In this document: one piece after another, positions 6,542 to 15,065 of the stretch
Layout: each line of letters begins with the position of its first letter
Position numbering within the stretch: position 1 is the first letter of the stretch
Assembly: GCA_943370025.1 (NCBI GenBank)
Contig: CALRPI020000027.1
Coordinates: forward strand, 3,767 to 67,766
DNA length: 64,000 nucleotides
Direction: 5' to 3'
From: JAAUUE01 sp943370025
GTDB lineage: Bacteria; Cyanobacteriota; Cyanobacteriia; Cyanobacteriales; JAAUUE01
The notes under the pieces: generated by a model
Databases searched by the model: none
Seen by the model: the letters and a program-made list of their open reading frames with translations, nothing else
What the model was told of the DNA's origin: nothing
Position numbers and translations under genes: made by a program

Positions 6542-8890
6542 CTACAAGTCTCGATGCGAGAGAAGATAACCCACCACCACCCCAACATCAACATCAAACA
6601 CACAACCCCACCACCAAAACGGGAGTGTGCCTATCTTCGTATTTATATCTAAGGTGTAGGTAGGGTCGTGCCATTCTTTTGTCTTTTTATCTCTCCAGCC
6701 AACTTCATTACAGAAATCATACCAAATTTCATCGCCCGGATAGCTGCCATCTAATTTGTAGCCGCATTTCCTGATAATTTCCTTCTGAACACTAAAGCCA
6801 AATTTCCCTTTGCTATAATCCACCCACAATCGATCTATTGTCAATAGAGCATCACAGTCAAAGTTCAACAACTCTTCACTGGTAAACCATTCTCCCGCTT
6901 CTTTGCCCACCACCTCGATCATCACTCGATAGGTTTCATAATCTGCTTCTTTCCATTGCCCATTTTTCAGATATTCCTCCAGCTTCTGGTACCGTAACGT
7001 ATGAATTTGGGTAATTATAATTGGGTCAATTTTCCTAGCAGTATTTTTCCGGCAAGCCTCAGCAAGACTAACCGCCTTCTCTCCCTTATCCAGTAGCTTT
7101 TGCAGGAGATTATTAGGATTTTTCACCAAGCCTGCATAAAACAAAATGGTATCTTTCCACCAGCTTTCTGCCCATTTCTCCACCAGAAAATCTTCTCGTT
7201 TGAGGCGTTTAATTTCCTCCGCCGCTAAAAATGCTTGAAAGGTTAAATGGGCAAATTCATATTCATCCTTTTCTGCCTCCACCAATAGCTCACTAATATC
7301 AGTAATTTCCTTGATGAATTTTTCTGTGTCCACAGTATCATCTACAGCTAATAATTTGGGTTGCAAGACTTTGATCAATTGTTCCTTTTCCAAACTCGCT
7401 AGATTTTGCTCCATCATCCCTAAAGCCAACTCTTGCAACACCTGCTGACTCTCCGAGACATCCAAAAGTAAATCAATGGCTCTGAATATTGGTCTGTCTC
7501 CCAATTGCAGCTTACAAATTTCTCGGTACAGACCAGCCCGGTAAGGAGGCAACCTTTGACCAGAGCGGTTGCTGTGATAGAAGGCAATCATATTTAAGAG
7601 CAACGGATTGATTGCCATAGCCGCTAACTCTGGCTGTTGCTCAATCTGCCCGATCAGATTCTTCGCTTGTCCATTAGCTTCGTACCTAGCCTGTTCCTGA
7701 GACGCTTCATTTTCTCCTTTGCTGAAGAATTTCGCCTGAGCTAAATACCATTTGCTAATAAATTCTCGCTGTTGTTTGGGATTAAAGGATTTGATGCTGA
7801 ATTGAATCTTGGGTTTTTCTGCGCTGTAATTATTGTCGTTGTAACCACCGGGGCGGGAGGTGAGAATAAATATAGACTTTTCGTAGAGCTGCATTTGCTT
7901 AGTGATCCATTGACTCACAATGGGTCGCCATTCTGGATTGACTTCATCAAAACCATCAAACATCACCAACATTTTGCCTTGTTGTAAAAACTTCTTTGCC
8001 CAGTCAGGAGGGATTTTCACCTCCTTACCTGCTACTAAATCTTGGCAATACTTCGTAATTAGTTCCGGCAGAGTAAGCTGGGTTTCTGTGGCGATTACTT
8101 CTTTCCATAGACGTAGATACAATAAAACTGGGATCAGATTTGGAGCATTATGATCTTCTTGTTTTCCTGTTGCGTAGATGTAGGTAATATGCCGCAAGAG
8201 CGTAGTTTTGCCATAGCCACCATAAGCTAGAATTGCCATCTGTTTCAGGGCAGGATTACAGTAACTATCAGCCAATAGCTGCCAAATATCAAGCTCCATT
8301 AATCTTTCAATTTCACTAGACTCTATTTGCTCTAGCTCATGACTACGTAACCCCGGTTGCATAGGCAAAAGCTGCCCATCATCACGACAATAGAAATTGC
8401 CACTAATTTGTAGAGGCACAAAAACATCTTCTAAATTTGCCCTCAAATTCGGCGGCGTAAAGCCATCGGTTTTATATATCTGATGTTGATTAATTTGGCA
8501 TTCCAGATAGGTTTGATCGAACCTAGAAAACTTCCATGCGATCGCTTCACTCAGAGCTTTGCTACGAGAATCTATCCCTTTAACCAATCCCTCTGCATCA
8601 CTACTGCCCCGCTTCTGAGCAACTTCACCCATTTTCTCGGTAAAGCCCTCGGTATACTTTGCCCAAACCACATAAACCACCGTCACCGGAAACAAAATAA
8701 TCGCCATCAGCCAATCTTGAGTCCGTATTGCATGAAAAAATAACCAGCCACTACCCCCCACTGGAGACCAGCGCATAAAAGTAAGAGCAGTTCTCTCTAT
8801 GTACCGCCGGGGTGCTGGGTTCTCAGCTTTGGGTGTTGGCTCTTGCGGTTCCTTTGATTCTTCAGATTCTTCCGGTGGAGTTTTAGCCAT
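6542..8890 (-). CDS. Membrane-anchored NACHT NTPase with C-terminal GUN4 domain
   Basis: A 782 aa protein with three parts. Residues 1-80: acidic/Pro-rich start, then hydrophobic segments (SPVGGSGWLFFHA; WLMAIILFPVTVVYVVW) likely to anchor it in a membrane. Residues about 215-450: NACHT-type STAND NTPase with Walker A ILAYGGYGKTTLLRH, Walker B MLVMFDGFDEV and the sensor FILTSRPGGY. Residues about 633-770: GUN4 domain (NGQWKEADYETYRVM; LLTIDRLWVDYSKGKFGFSV; NEVGWRD). GUN4 binds porphyrins and activates magnesium chelatase. Fused to a STAND switch it may sense tetrapyrroles or a stress signal; this is inference. NACHT proteins also act in bacterial antiphage defence. The gene stands alone, flanked by repeats. 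Confidence 0.9.
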   Translation of the reverse strand: MAKTPPEESEESKEPQEPTPKAENPAPRRYIERTALTFMRWSPVGGSGWLFFHAIRTQDWLMAIILFPVTVVYVVWAKYTEGFTEKMGEVAQKRGSSDAEGLVKGIDSRSKALSEAIAWKFSRFDQTYLECQINQHQIYKTDGFTPPNLRANLEDVFVPLQISGNFYCRDDGQLLPMQPGLRSHELEQIESSEIERLMELDIWQLLADSYCNPALKQMAILAYGGYGKTTLLRHITYIYATGKQEDHNAPNLIPVLLYLRLWKEVIATETQLTLPELITKYCQDLVAGKEVKIPPDWAKKFLQQGKMLVMFDGFDEVNPEWRPIVSQWITKQMQLYEKSIFILTSRPGGYNDNNYSAEKPKIQFSIKSFNPKQQREFISKWYLAQAKFFSKGENEASQEQARYEANGQAKNLIGQIEQQPELAAMAINPLLLNMIAFYHSNRSGQRLPPYRAGLYREICKLQLGDRPIFRAIDLLLDVSESQQVLQELALGMMEQNLASLEKEQLIKVLQPKLLAVDDTVDTEKFIKEITDISELLVEAEKDEYEFAHLTFQAFLAAEEIKRLKREDFLVEKWAESWWKDTILFYAGLVKNPNNLLQKLLDKGEKAVSLAEACRKNTARKIDPIIITQIHTLRYQKLEEYLKNGQWKEADYETYRVMIEVVGKEAGEWFTSEELLNFDCDALLTIDRLWVDYSKGKFGFSVQKEIIRKCGYKLDGSYPGDEIWYDFCNEVGWRDKKTKEWHDPTYTLDINTKIGTLPFWWWGCVFDVDVGVVVGYLLSHRDL

Positions 8891-8939
8891 AGGTTTAGTT
8901 AACCTCAGTTCGGGATAAGAAATACCTCTAGTACCATTT

Positions 8940-9135
8940 TACGAAAACCACAACCATTCTCGCTGGCTGAGCGAAGTCGAAGTCAAAACCCCACCAGCAT
9001 TTCCCGCTTCGTACACCGTCCCTTCGACTTCGCTCAGGGAACTGGATTGTCATCGCTTGGCTGAATAACCATTATCAATGGCTGAGCAACAATTATCGCT
9101 GGCTGAGCGAAGTCGAATTTATGCTGAGCGAAGCC
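8940..9135. repeat. Cluster of CTGAGCGAAGTCGAAG-type repeats
   Basis: The sequence GGCTGAGCGAAGTCGAAG occurs at about 8968 and again near 9101, with a partial copy near 9122. The complement CCTTCGACTTCGCTCAGG is near 9021. Pairs in opposite orientation can form long hairpins. The same core recurs inside the family-1 and family-3 repeats. No gene is supported here apart from the small one at 9193-9444. Confidence 0.6.
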
Positions 9136-9192
9136 GAAGTAGCCAAAACCCCACCGAAAATCTTCGATCGCTTATCCTCAAAGTGGGACTTG

Positions 9193-9444
9193 CTAGTGAT
9201 CGCCCTCACAAAGGTGTTGATTTTTTGATTGAAGATATTGATCAATTTTTTGTTTCCGAAAATCTTGATCGGAAAGATTGATTTCTCCCTCCAATAAATT
9301 TTCAGGATACCCACCCATTCTTTCCATCACAGTTGCACCTTGCCAAAACTCCGCATCAGTCGCTGGAGCATCTGTGTAGTCAATATCAGAGTCCTGCATC
9401 AGCCCAAGGATTTTCAGTTGTTCTTCCCTTGATATAGCCATCAT
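9193..9444 (-). CDS. Small hypothetical protein, BrnA-antitoxin-like
   Basis: An 83 aa acidic product starting MMAISREEQLKILGLM. AAGGAATATTT before the ATG at 9444 is a good ribosome site, so the gene is probably translated. The core DSDIDYTDAPATDAEFWQGA recalls the D-I-D-x-S-D-x-P-x-x-D-E-F-W stretch of BrnA/DUF4415 antitoxins. However, the C-terminal DNA-binding part of that family is not recognisable, and the end (NQHLCEGDH) may be frameshifted. It follows nadE by 26 bases on the same strand and could be cotranscribed. No BrnT toxin is visible. Confidence 0.5.
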   Translation of the reverse strand: MMAISREEQLKILGLMQDSDIDYTDAPATDAEFWQGATVMERMGGYPENLLEGEINLSDQDFRKQKIDQYLQSKNQHLCEGDH

Positions 9445-9470
9445 AAATATTCCTTGCTAAAGATTAGGTA

Positions 9471-11186
9471 TTATTCACGATCGAGCGTAATCTTACTGGC
9501 GATCGGCATCCTCCATCCTGTACCAAAAGCCCGATCGGTAATCTTCAATCCCGGTGGTGCTTGACGGCGCTTAAACTCCGCTCTGGTGACTAACTTAATC
9601 ACTTGATTAACGATCGCCTCCCCAAATCCTGCCGCCATGATTTCTGCTGGGGATTGGTGCTGACAGATGAAGCGATCAAGAATTTCATCCAACACCGGGT
9701 AATCTGGCAGCGAATCTTGATCCACCTGCCCCGGCTTGAGTTCCGCGCTGGGAGGCTTGGTGAGGATTTGCTGGGGGATTTTGATCTGGGGATGGTGGGC
9801 ATTCAGCCAGTGACAAACATCATAAACCGTCGTCTTCGGCACATCGGCAATCACCGCCAAACCCCCATTCATATCCCCATACAGAGTGCAATAACCCACC
9901 GCCATTTCCGATTTGTTGCCCGTCGAGAGGAGCAGATAGCCAAACTTATTAGCGATCGCCATCAACAGATTCCCCCGAATCCGGGACTGGATATTCTCTT
10001 CCGCAATGCCAAAACTAGTCCCCGTAAATAGATCCTCAAGGGTGCGATCGTACCCCGTCATCAAATCTGCGATCGGCAAAGTTTGGGTCTTGATCCCCAG
10101 ATTTTTTGCCAGTTCCATGGCATCGCTGACAGAATGATCAGAACTGTAGGGCGAAGGCATCAGGACACCGAGGACATTTTCCACACCGAGGGCAGCCGCA
10201 GCGATCGCCGCCACCAGAGCCGAATCCACCCCACCACTCAAACCCAAAACTACCCGCTGAAAACCACACTTCTGGACATAATCCTTCACACCTAAAACTA
10301 GGGCGTGCCAAATTTCTTCATTGGGGTCGGTGGCTAGGGGGGCAATAGTTGCCGAGGTAGTTAAATTCTGGGAATGGGGATCAAACTCCAAAATAGCCAC
10401 ATCGGTGCCAAAAGTCGCAGCCCGGTAGATGACCTCTCCAGTGCGATCGCAGGCAAAACTGCCGCCATCAAAGATCAGATCATCATTGCCCCCCACCTGA
10501 TTCACGTAGATAATCGCTTGTTGGTGACGCTTGGCACTATAACTCAGCATCGCTTCCCGGGTTTTTTGCTTGCCCACACAGTAGGGAGAGGCAGAGAGAT
10601 TAATCACCAAATCCACCTCCATCATGCTGAGTTCGGCGATCGGGTTCACCGCATAGCTGCGCCGTCCCCAAAATTCCTCATCATTCCACAGGTCTTCGCA
10701 GATCGTCACCCCAATTTCTAATTCCCGGTCTTCTTCTTGATCCATAGAAACCGGACGAGGCATCTGCAATATTCCCGTCGCCTCACCGGGGGCAAAATAG
10801 CGATCCTCATCAAAGACATCGTAGGTAGGCAATAATCTCTTATAAAAAAACTCCTGAATCTTCCCCCCGGATAAACAAGCCACACTATTAAATAGGGGCT
10901 TACCACCATTGACAAGGGTATCGGGATTGGGCTGGACAGTTCCCACCAAAACGCGCATTTGGGGCGGTAACTCAGCAGCCAACTTTGCCAACTGGGTCGC
11001 CATACTTTGCACAAAGCTGGGATTCAACAGCAAATCCCTCGGCGGATAGCCACAGAGGGAAAGTTCTGGAGTTAATAGTAATTCCACTCCCTGATTAGCT
11101 ACTTTGTGAGCCACTTCTAAGATTTTTTGACTATTACCTACCAAGTCACCAATAGTTGGGTTAAGTTGAGCGATCGCAATTTTCAT
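9471..11186 (-). CDS. nadE: Glutamine-dependent NAD+ synthetase
   Basis: The enzyme amidates nicotinate adenine dinucleotide to NAD+ using glutamine and ATP. The 571 aa product has both domains. The N-terminal nitrilase-type glutaminase (1-270) shows the catalytic triad regions: Glu in LLTPELSLCGYPPRDL, Lys in YKRLLPTYDVFDEDRYF and Cys in VTICEDLWNDEEFW. The C-terminal synthetase (about 290-571) has the ATP pyrophosphatase loop LGLSGGVDSALVA and LSTGNKSEMAVGY. It is the last biosynthetic gene of the local NAD block, 27 bases downstream of the RNase III-like gene. Confidence 0.96.
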   Translation of the reverse strand: MKIAIAQLNPTIGDLVGNSQKILEVAHKVANQGVELLLTPELSLCGYPPRDLLLNPSFVQSMATQLAKLAAELPPQMRVLVGTVQPNPDTLVNGGKPLFNSVACLSGGKIQEFFYKRLLPTYDVFDEDRYFAPGEATGILQMPRPVSMDQEEDRELEIGVTICEDLWNDEEFWGRRSYAVNPIAELSMMEVDLVINLSASPYCVGKQKTREAMLSYSAKRHQQAIIYVNQVGGNDDLIFDGGSFACDRTGEVIYRAATFGTDVAILEFDPHSQNLTTSATIAPLATDPNEEIWHALVLGVKDYVQKCGFQRVVLGLSGGVDSALVAAIAAAALGVENVLGVLMPSPYSSDHSVSDAMELAKNLGIKTQTLPIADLMTGYDRTLEDLFTGTSFGIAEENIQSRIRGNLLMAIANKFGYLLLSTGNKSEMAVGYCTLYGDMNGGLAVIADVPKTTVYDVCHWLNAHHPQIKIPQQILTKPPSAELKPGQVDQDSLPDYPVLDEILDRFICQHQSPAEIMAAGFGEAIVNQVIKLVTRAEFKRRQAPPGLKITDRAFGTGWRMPIASKITLDRE

Positions 11187-11213
11187 GGGGTAGTTATTTA
11201 ACCTGATTTCTAT

Positions 11214-11930
11214 TTAAGGGGTATTCAAAGAGTTTATTAAACTAGTTCGTAGTCCGGCAAACTCATTGTTTAGATACATTTGTGCCAAAAATTCCTCATC
11301 TAGTTTACTAGCACTTAGCATTTGTTCTTGACAACCACTACGAATCCCCGCGAGGTCAGTTTCTTTCAGGGTGGGGAAGCGATCGTATAGATAATCCGTT
11401 GCAATGAGATGCAAAACTGCCGTTCCCAATTGGTCAGAATTTTGGTAACCTTTTTGGGCTTTCGTGCCAGTTTCATTGATTTTTAGCGGCGGCAATAATC
11501 TCTTGAAACACCATTCCTTAACTGGATAAATATCATACTTTTGATCCAGATAAACTGCCCCAAATACTGCCGCCACAGCCTCACCAATAATTTTGTTACT
11601 GATACCATCAAGATTCTGGTTAGCCGTAGTTCCTCCTAGTTTAATAAATTCCGTAAGCTGTAATTTCTTCCCCATATCACCAAGGGTTTTAATTGCCAAG
11701 AAATCTACGGGTAAATTTGCCACCGAGAATTTGCGATCGCCCACCAACAAGCCAATTACTGCTTCCCCCAGAAATGCCAATTTCCGATTATGGTCATGGG
11801 GACTAAACTTGCTATGGGCTGAGGAAAAATGCTTCAAAGATTTCCACAACAAATCCTTATCATCAAAGGTATAACTAATAGCTTTTTCAATTTTTTCTGT
11901 CTGACTCAAATGCTCTTTCTTTTTACTCAT
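11214..11930 (-). CDS. RNase III-like protein with altered catalytic residues
   Basis: The 238 aa product shows an RNase III fold pattern. HNRKLAFLGEAVIGLLVGD corresponds to the signature NERLEFLGDAVL, and KIIGEAVAAVFGAVYLDQK to the second metal motif (LADxFEAxxGAxYLD). Aligning by eye, the key acidic residues are replaced: the second Glu of the signature by Ala, Asp by Glu, and the Glu of the second motif by Ala. The C-terminal half (LGTAVLHLIATDYLYDRFP...LAGIRSGCQ) looks like a second partial RNase III domain. No double-stranded RNA-binding domain is seen. It may bind structured RNA without cutting it. It lies between nrtR and nadE on the same strand. The role is unknown. Confidence 0.6.
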   Translation of the reverse strand: MSKKKEHLSQTEKIEKAISYTFDDKDLLWKSLKHFSSAHSKFSPHDHNRKLAFLGEAVIGLLVGDRKFSVANLPVDFLAIKTLGDMGKKLQLTEFIKLGGTTANQNLDGISNKIIGEAVAAVFGAVYLDQKYDIYPVKEWCFKRLLPPLKINETGTKAQKGYQNSDQLGTAVLHLIATDYLYDRFPTLKETDLAGIRSGCQEQMLSASKLDEEFLAQMYLNNEFAGLRTSLINSLNTP

Positions 11931-11951
11931 ATTTTTCTTTGTCTCTCTTAG

Positions 11952-11968
11952 GGTGGGCAGTGCCCACC
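11952..11968. repeat. GGTGGGCAGTGCCCACC palindrome
   Basis: A single 17-base palindrome of the type also found at 6220, 6384 and 13648. It lies between the RNase III-like gene start and the family-3 repeat. Confidence 0.6.
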
Positions 11969-11992
11969 AATTTAGATTTTTCTTACCTATTT

Positions 11993-12174
11993 AATGTGAG
12001 TTTGATGGTTTTTAAAAGCCTGATTAAATTCAAATTGGACAAGGTGAGGACTGAGCGAAGTCGAAGTCCGGCTCTAGGGGGCTGGTTTCGACTTCGCTCA
12101 ACCAGCCTTAGGCAATCTTGCACAACTTGAGAACGAAACCATAAGTTTTTAGGGATTTTTATCGAATTCATGTT
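11993..12174. repeat. Family-3 MITE-like repeat, second copy
   Basis: The ends are AATGTGAGTTTGATGG and TATCGAATTCATGTT. The inner part matches the copy at 5061-5243 but keeps a more complete CTGAGCGAAGTCGAAG / CTTCGACTTCGCTCA pair, so the inner hairpin is longer. Two of the three bases of the nrtR stop codon (12173-12175) come from the element end. Small frames on either strand here are repeat-derived. Confidence 0.75.
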
Positions 12175-12910
12175 AAATAAATACTAACGGCTTATCTTTT
12201 AGCGGGGCAAAAGCTTCGGAATCAAATCGATATAAACTGGCTGGGCGACCGGCTCCTCTGGTGACTTTTAAGCCCGTATCTAAGAGAAATCCTAGCTTAA
12301 TTAAACGGGTTCTAAAGTTGGAATAATCAGAAAATCCTTCCCCTAAAACCGTGGTATAAAGCTGATATAAATCACTCAAGGTAAAGTATTCTGGCAACAC
12401 ATCAAAAGCTACTGGGCTATACTCCAATTTATTGCGTAACCGACGATAGCCATAGTCGAGAATTTGGTTATGATCAAAGGCTAATTGAGGAACTTCTTGG
12501 ATTGGATACCAGATAATTTTTCGGTGGCGATCGCTAATCAACTGGGCATCTTCAAATCTCACCAAGGCAAAATAACTCACCGATAGATAGCGCACGCCAT
12601 AACTCTCTGGATCTTCTCGGGGATCCCGTCCGGCAGCCCCAAAGGTGTAGAGCTGCTCTAGGTAGAGATTTTCAACTTGAATCTTCTCCGCCAAAATCCG
12701 ATGGGCAGCATCTTCCAGTGATTCCCCCACTCGGACGAGGGTTCCCGGCAGGCTCCAAGTATCGGCAAAAGGGGGTTCATTGCGCCGCACTAGCAAAACT
12801 AGGAGGCGATTTTCAGGAATATCCACAGAGAAGATGACATTATCTACCCCTACCTTAAAATCAGCTAAGTCGGAGTTTGTGGGCAACGGCTTTAGGCTAA
12901 GTTCTGACAT
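12173..12910 (-). CDS. nrtR: NrtR-type transcriptional regulator of NAD metabolism
   Basis: The 245 aa protein has a Nudix-like N-terminal domain (about 15-150) and a winged-helix DNA-binding C-terminal domain (about 160-240; FTLSDLYQLYTTVLGEGFSD, FRTRLIKLGFL, GAGRPASLYRF). The Nudix box is degenerate (GTLVRVGESLEDAAHRILAEK instead of G-x5-E-x7-REUxEExGU), as is usual in NrtR proteins, which bind ADP-ribose or related NAD metabolites as effectors rather than hydrolysing them. Its start overlaps the end of nadD by 19 bases. It lies within the genes it is expected to control (pncB, nadD, nadE). A candidate operator is at 15066-15104. Confidence 0.9.
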   Translation of the reverse strand: MSELSLKPLPTNSDLADFKVGVDNVIFSVDIPENRLLVLLVRRNEPPFADTWSLPGTLVRVGESLEDAAHRILAEKIQVENLYLEQLYTFGAAGRDPREDPESYGVRYLSVSYFALVRFEDAQLISDRHRKIIWYPIQEVPQLAFDHNQILDYGYRRLRNKLEYSPVAFDVLPEYFTLSDLYQLYTTVLGEGFSDYSNFRTRLIKLGFLLDTGLKVTRGAGRPASLYRFDSEAFAPLKDKPLVFI

Positions 12911-13491
12911 GGATATAGGTTCTCCCGGTTAATGTAGGCGGCGATCGGTGGTGTGATCGTCGCTCGATCGCCGTGTTTGCGGTAATCAGTGGAGGAAACT
13001 CCGGGGGGATGGACGTGGGCGATCGCAATTCTGCCCCCCATTAATCTTAGTTCCTGTAGATCGTGATCTTCTAGGGGATATCCCGATCGGGGAACTACTA
13101 ATAATTGTACCTGTTGCAATAGATCTCCAATCCGATACCACTGGGGGAGTTGGGGAACCAGATCGGAACCAATCACCACAGTCAACTCTGGATGATTTCC
13201 CCAGAGATGGCGAGCCTTTGCTACGGTTTCTAGAGTCCGGGGGCTGCTCAGGTCTTGGTGGAGTTCAATATTATGGACGGGGGCATATTGATTGAGCGAT
13301 CGCATTTCTTCCAACATCAAGCTCAACATCATGGAACGATGGGCAAGGGGGGTTTGGTGAGACTTAAAAGGATTATCCGAAGCCCACACCGCCACCCAAT
13401 CATAATGTTGACTCAACCAGCGGCAGATTTCCTGATGTCCAGCAGTTGGTGGATCGGCACTAGTTCCAAACAAGGCAATACGGTAGTTCAT
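12892..13491 (-). CDS. nadD: Nicotinate-nucleotide adenylyltransferase
   Basis: The enzyme converts nicotinate mononucleotide and ATP to nicotinate adenine dinucleotide, the step between PncB and NadE. The 199 aa product opens with MNYRIALFGTSADPPTAGH, the nucleotidyltransferase motif in its cyanobacterial form, where the first His of HxGH is not conserved. The C-terminal ISSTxxR-like motif appears as GVSSTDYRKHGD. The DNPFKSH stretch is typical of NadD. The gene overlaps nrtR by 19 bases, which implies one transcript. Confidence 0.9.
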   Translation of the reverse strand: MNYRIALFGTSADPPTAGHQEICRWLSQHYDWVAVWASDNPFKSHQTPLAHRSMMLSLMLEEMRSLNQYAPVHNIELHQDLSSPRTLETVAKARHLWGNHPELTVVIGSDLVPQLPQWYRIGDLLQQVQLLVVPRSGYPLEDHDLQELRLMGGRIAIAHVHPPGVSSTDYRKHGDRATITPPIAAYINRENLYPCQNLA

Positions 13492-13552
13492 TTTCAGTTA
13501 TCAGTTAACAGTTAACAGTTAATACCAAATTTGGGTTGGTATAGTACCTATT

Positions 13553-13664
13553 CTTAGTCCGCGCACCATCCGGACTTTGCTCTTGTAGCAGCGGTTTAAA
13601 CCGCCTTAGAGAGTTTAATAAAATCAGATTTGGTGTCGGTGGTTTATGGTGGGCAATGCCCACC
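13553..13664. repeat. Repeat patch between nadD and pncB
   Basis: CTTAGTCCGCGCACCATCCG followed by GACTTTGCTCTTGTAGCAGC and CGGTTTAAACCGCC is a repeat also found inverted at 45692-45745. At 13648-13664 lies the palindrome GGTGGGCAATGCCCACC. Just upstream (13492-13522) is a short tandem of CAGTTA/AACAGTT units. No gene is seen in 13492-13675. Confidence 0.6.
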
Positions 13665-13675
13665 CTACTGACAGA

Positions 13676-15058
13676 TTAAGCCAGTACTAGAGAGCGTTGA
13701 GTCCTACGCACCAATGCCTCTAGGTCTGGGGAAATTTCTATAGGTAGGGGTTGGGGTTGGTCTAGGGTGCAAACCTCTGGGGGCAGACTGGCTACCGATC
13801 GAGCAGTGCGTTGACTGATTATATTTAGGGGTTCTGGAGAATCAAGGGGTTTGCCCTGTTTGTATACCAGTTTCAGGAGGGGAATGGAGGCGGAGGAATC
13901 TTGATCCACTTCTGGGGGAGATTCGGTCATCAGTCCTAGGCGATCGCCTTCAATTTTCCCGTTTTGGAAGTGGCGAAATATTTGCTTTCTGCCGGGGAAG
14001 GTGATCTTGCCGCTGGATTCCTTCATCACTGGGGTGTCGTTGATTTCCACTAGTTTATATACTCCATTCACCGGGGAGCCGGTCACTAGTTTGGTTCCCA
14101 GACCGAATCCGGTGATGGGAGCTTGGGCAGCGCGGAATTTGGCAATTTCCCATTCATCCAAATCACCACTGCCAAAAATAGTCACATCGGGCAAGATGGC
14201 ATGGATTTGTTTGGCAAGGTCAATTAAGTTGCCAGAATCTATGCGAACTCCTGTCAGGTGCATTTTGCCAGCCTTCACTTCGGCGGCTAATTTCTTGGCT
14301 GCTGCCACGGTGTCGTAGGTGTCTATCAACAGGGAACCTTCGGGAAAGTAGCGATGGAAGGCGTGGAAGGCATCCATTTCTGTGCCAGATTGGGAGGCGA
14401 TCGCCATAATCAGGGAATGGGCGATCGTTCCCAGAGGTTTGCGACCTAGTTTATAGGCGGCAAGGACATTAGATGTGCCATCCATGCCCCCGGCGATCGC
14501 TGCCCGTGCTGCCCACACCGATGCTTGGGGACTAAACGCCCGTCGGGTGCCAAATTCCAGCAACATTGCCTCATCTCCAGCGGCGTGGCGCATTCTGGCT
14601 GCCTTGGTGGCAATCATGGTCTGGTAGTTAATGGTGTTCAGCAGGTAGGTTTCCACCAGTTGGGCTTGCCACAGGGGTGCTTCAATTCGCAGGATGGGTT
14701 CATTGGCAAAGATCGCTGTTCCCTCTGGCACCGCCCACACATCCCCGGTGAAGCTCCCTTCAGCTAAGAGCGACCAAAATCGCTCTGGTGCTTCGGTAAA
14801 AATCCCCATTTCCTTCAGGGCGGTGATCTGCGCGGCACTAAATCGCAACTTATCCAGATAATCCAGCACCTGAGCTAATCCCATCGCAATCAGATAGCCA
14901 TAACCTTCTGGTAAGCGCCGCACAAATATTTCAAAACTTGCCCGTTGCTCTGCCATGCCTTCGCCGACATAGCAAGCCGCCATCGTCAATTGATACAAAT
15001 CCGTCAGCAAGCTGTAGTCCTCTGGCAGGACTGTAAGTTGTTGGTCTTCGGTGATCAT
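13676..15058 (-). CDS. pncB: Nicotinate phosphoribosyltransferase
   Basis: The enzyme salvages nicotinate to nicotinate mononucleotide with PRPP and ATP. The product of about 460 aa starts MITEDQQLTVLPEDYSLLTD; family marks are SLLTDLYQLTMAACY, FEIFVRRLPEGYGYL, LLEFGTRRAFSP and RIDSGNLIDLAKQIH. An in-frame TTG at 15103 would add 15 residues, but that segment overlaps a promoter (TATAAT at 15084-15089) and the palindrome, so I chose the ATG at 15058. With nadD and nadE it forms a complete Preiss-Handler salvage route. About 180 bases of repeats separate it from nadD. Confidence 0.93.
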   Translation of the reverse strand: MITEDQQLTVLPEDYSLLTDLYQLTMAACYVGEGMAEQRASFEIFVRRLPEGYGYLIAMGLAQVLDYLDKLRFSAAQITALKEMGIFTEAPERFWSLLAEGSFTGDVWAVPEGTAIFANEPILRIEAPLWQAQLVETYLLNTINYQTMIATKAARMRHAAGDEAMLLEFGTRRAFSPQASVWAARAAIAGGMDGTSNVLAAYKLGRKPLGTIAHSLIMAIASQSGTEMDAFHAFHRYFPEGSLLIDTYDTVAAAKKLAAEVKAGKMHLTGVRIDSGNLIDLAKQIHAILPDVTIFGSGDLDEWEIAKFRAAQAPITGFGLGTKLVTGSPVNGVYKLVEINDTPVMKESSGKITFPGRKQIFRHFQNGKIEGDRLGLMTESPPEVDQDSSASIPLLKLVYKQGKPLDSPEPLNIISQRTARSVASLPPEVCTLDQPQPLPIEISPDLEALVRRTQRSLVLA

Positions 15059-15065
15059 GGAGGTA

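Noticed and set aside
9078..9281. Plus-strand 67-codon frame overlapping the small gene at 9193-9444
   Set aside because: Its first third is repeat-encoded (LAERSRIYAERSRS), and the opposite strand has the better ribosome site.
11939..12171. Small frames on both strands with AERSRS/VERSRNQ motifs
   Set aside because: They lie wholly inside the family-3 repeat; the motif comes from the CTGAGCGAAGTCGAAG core.
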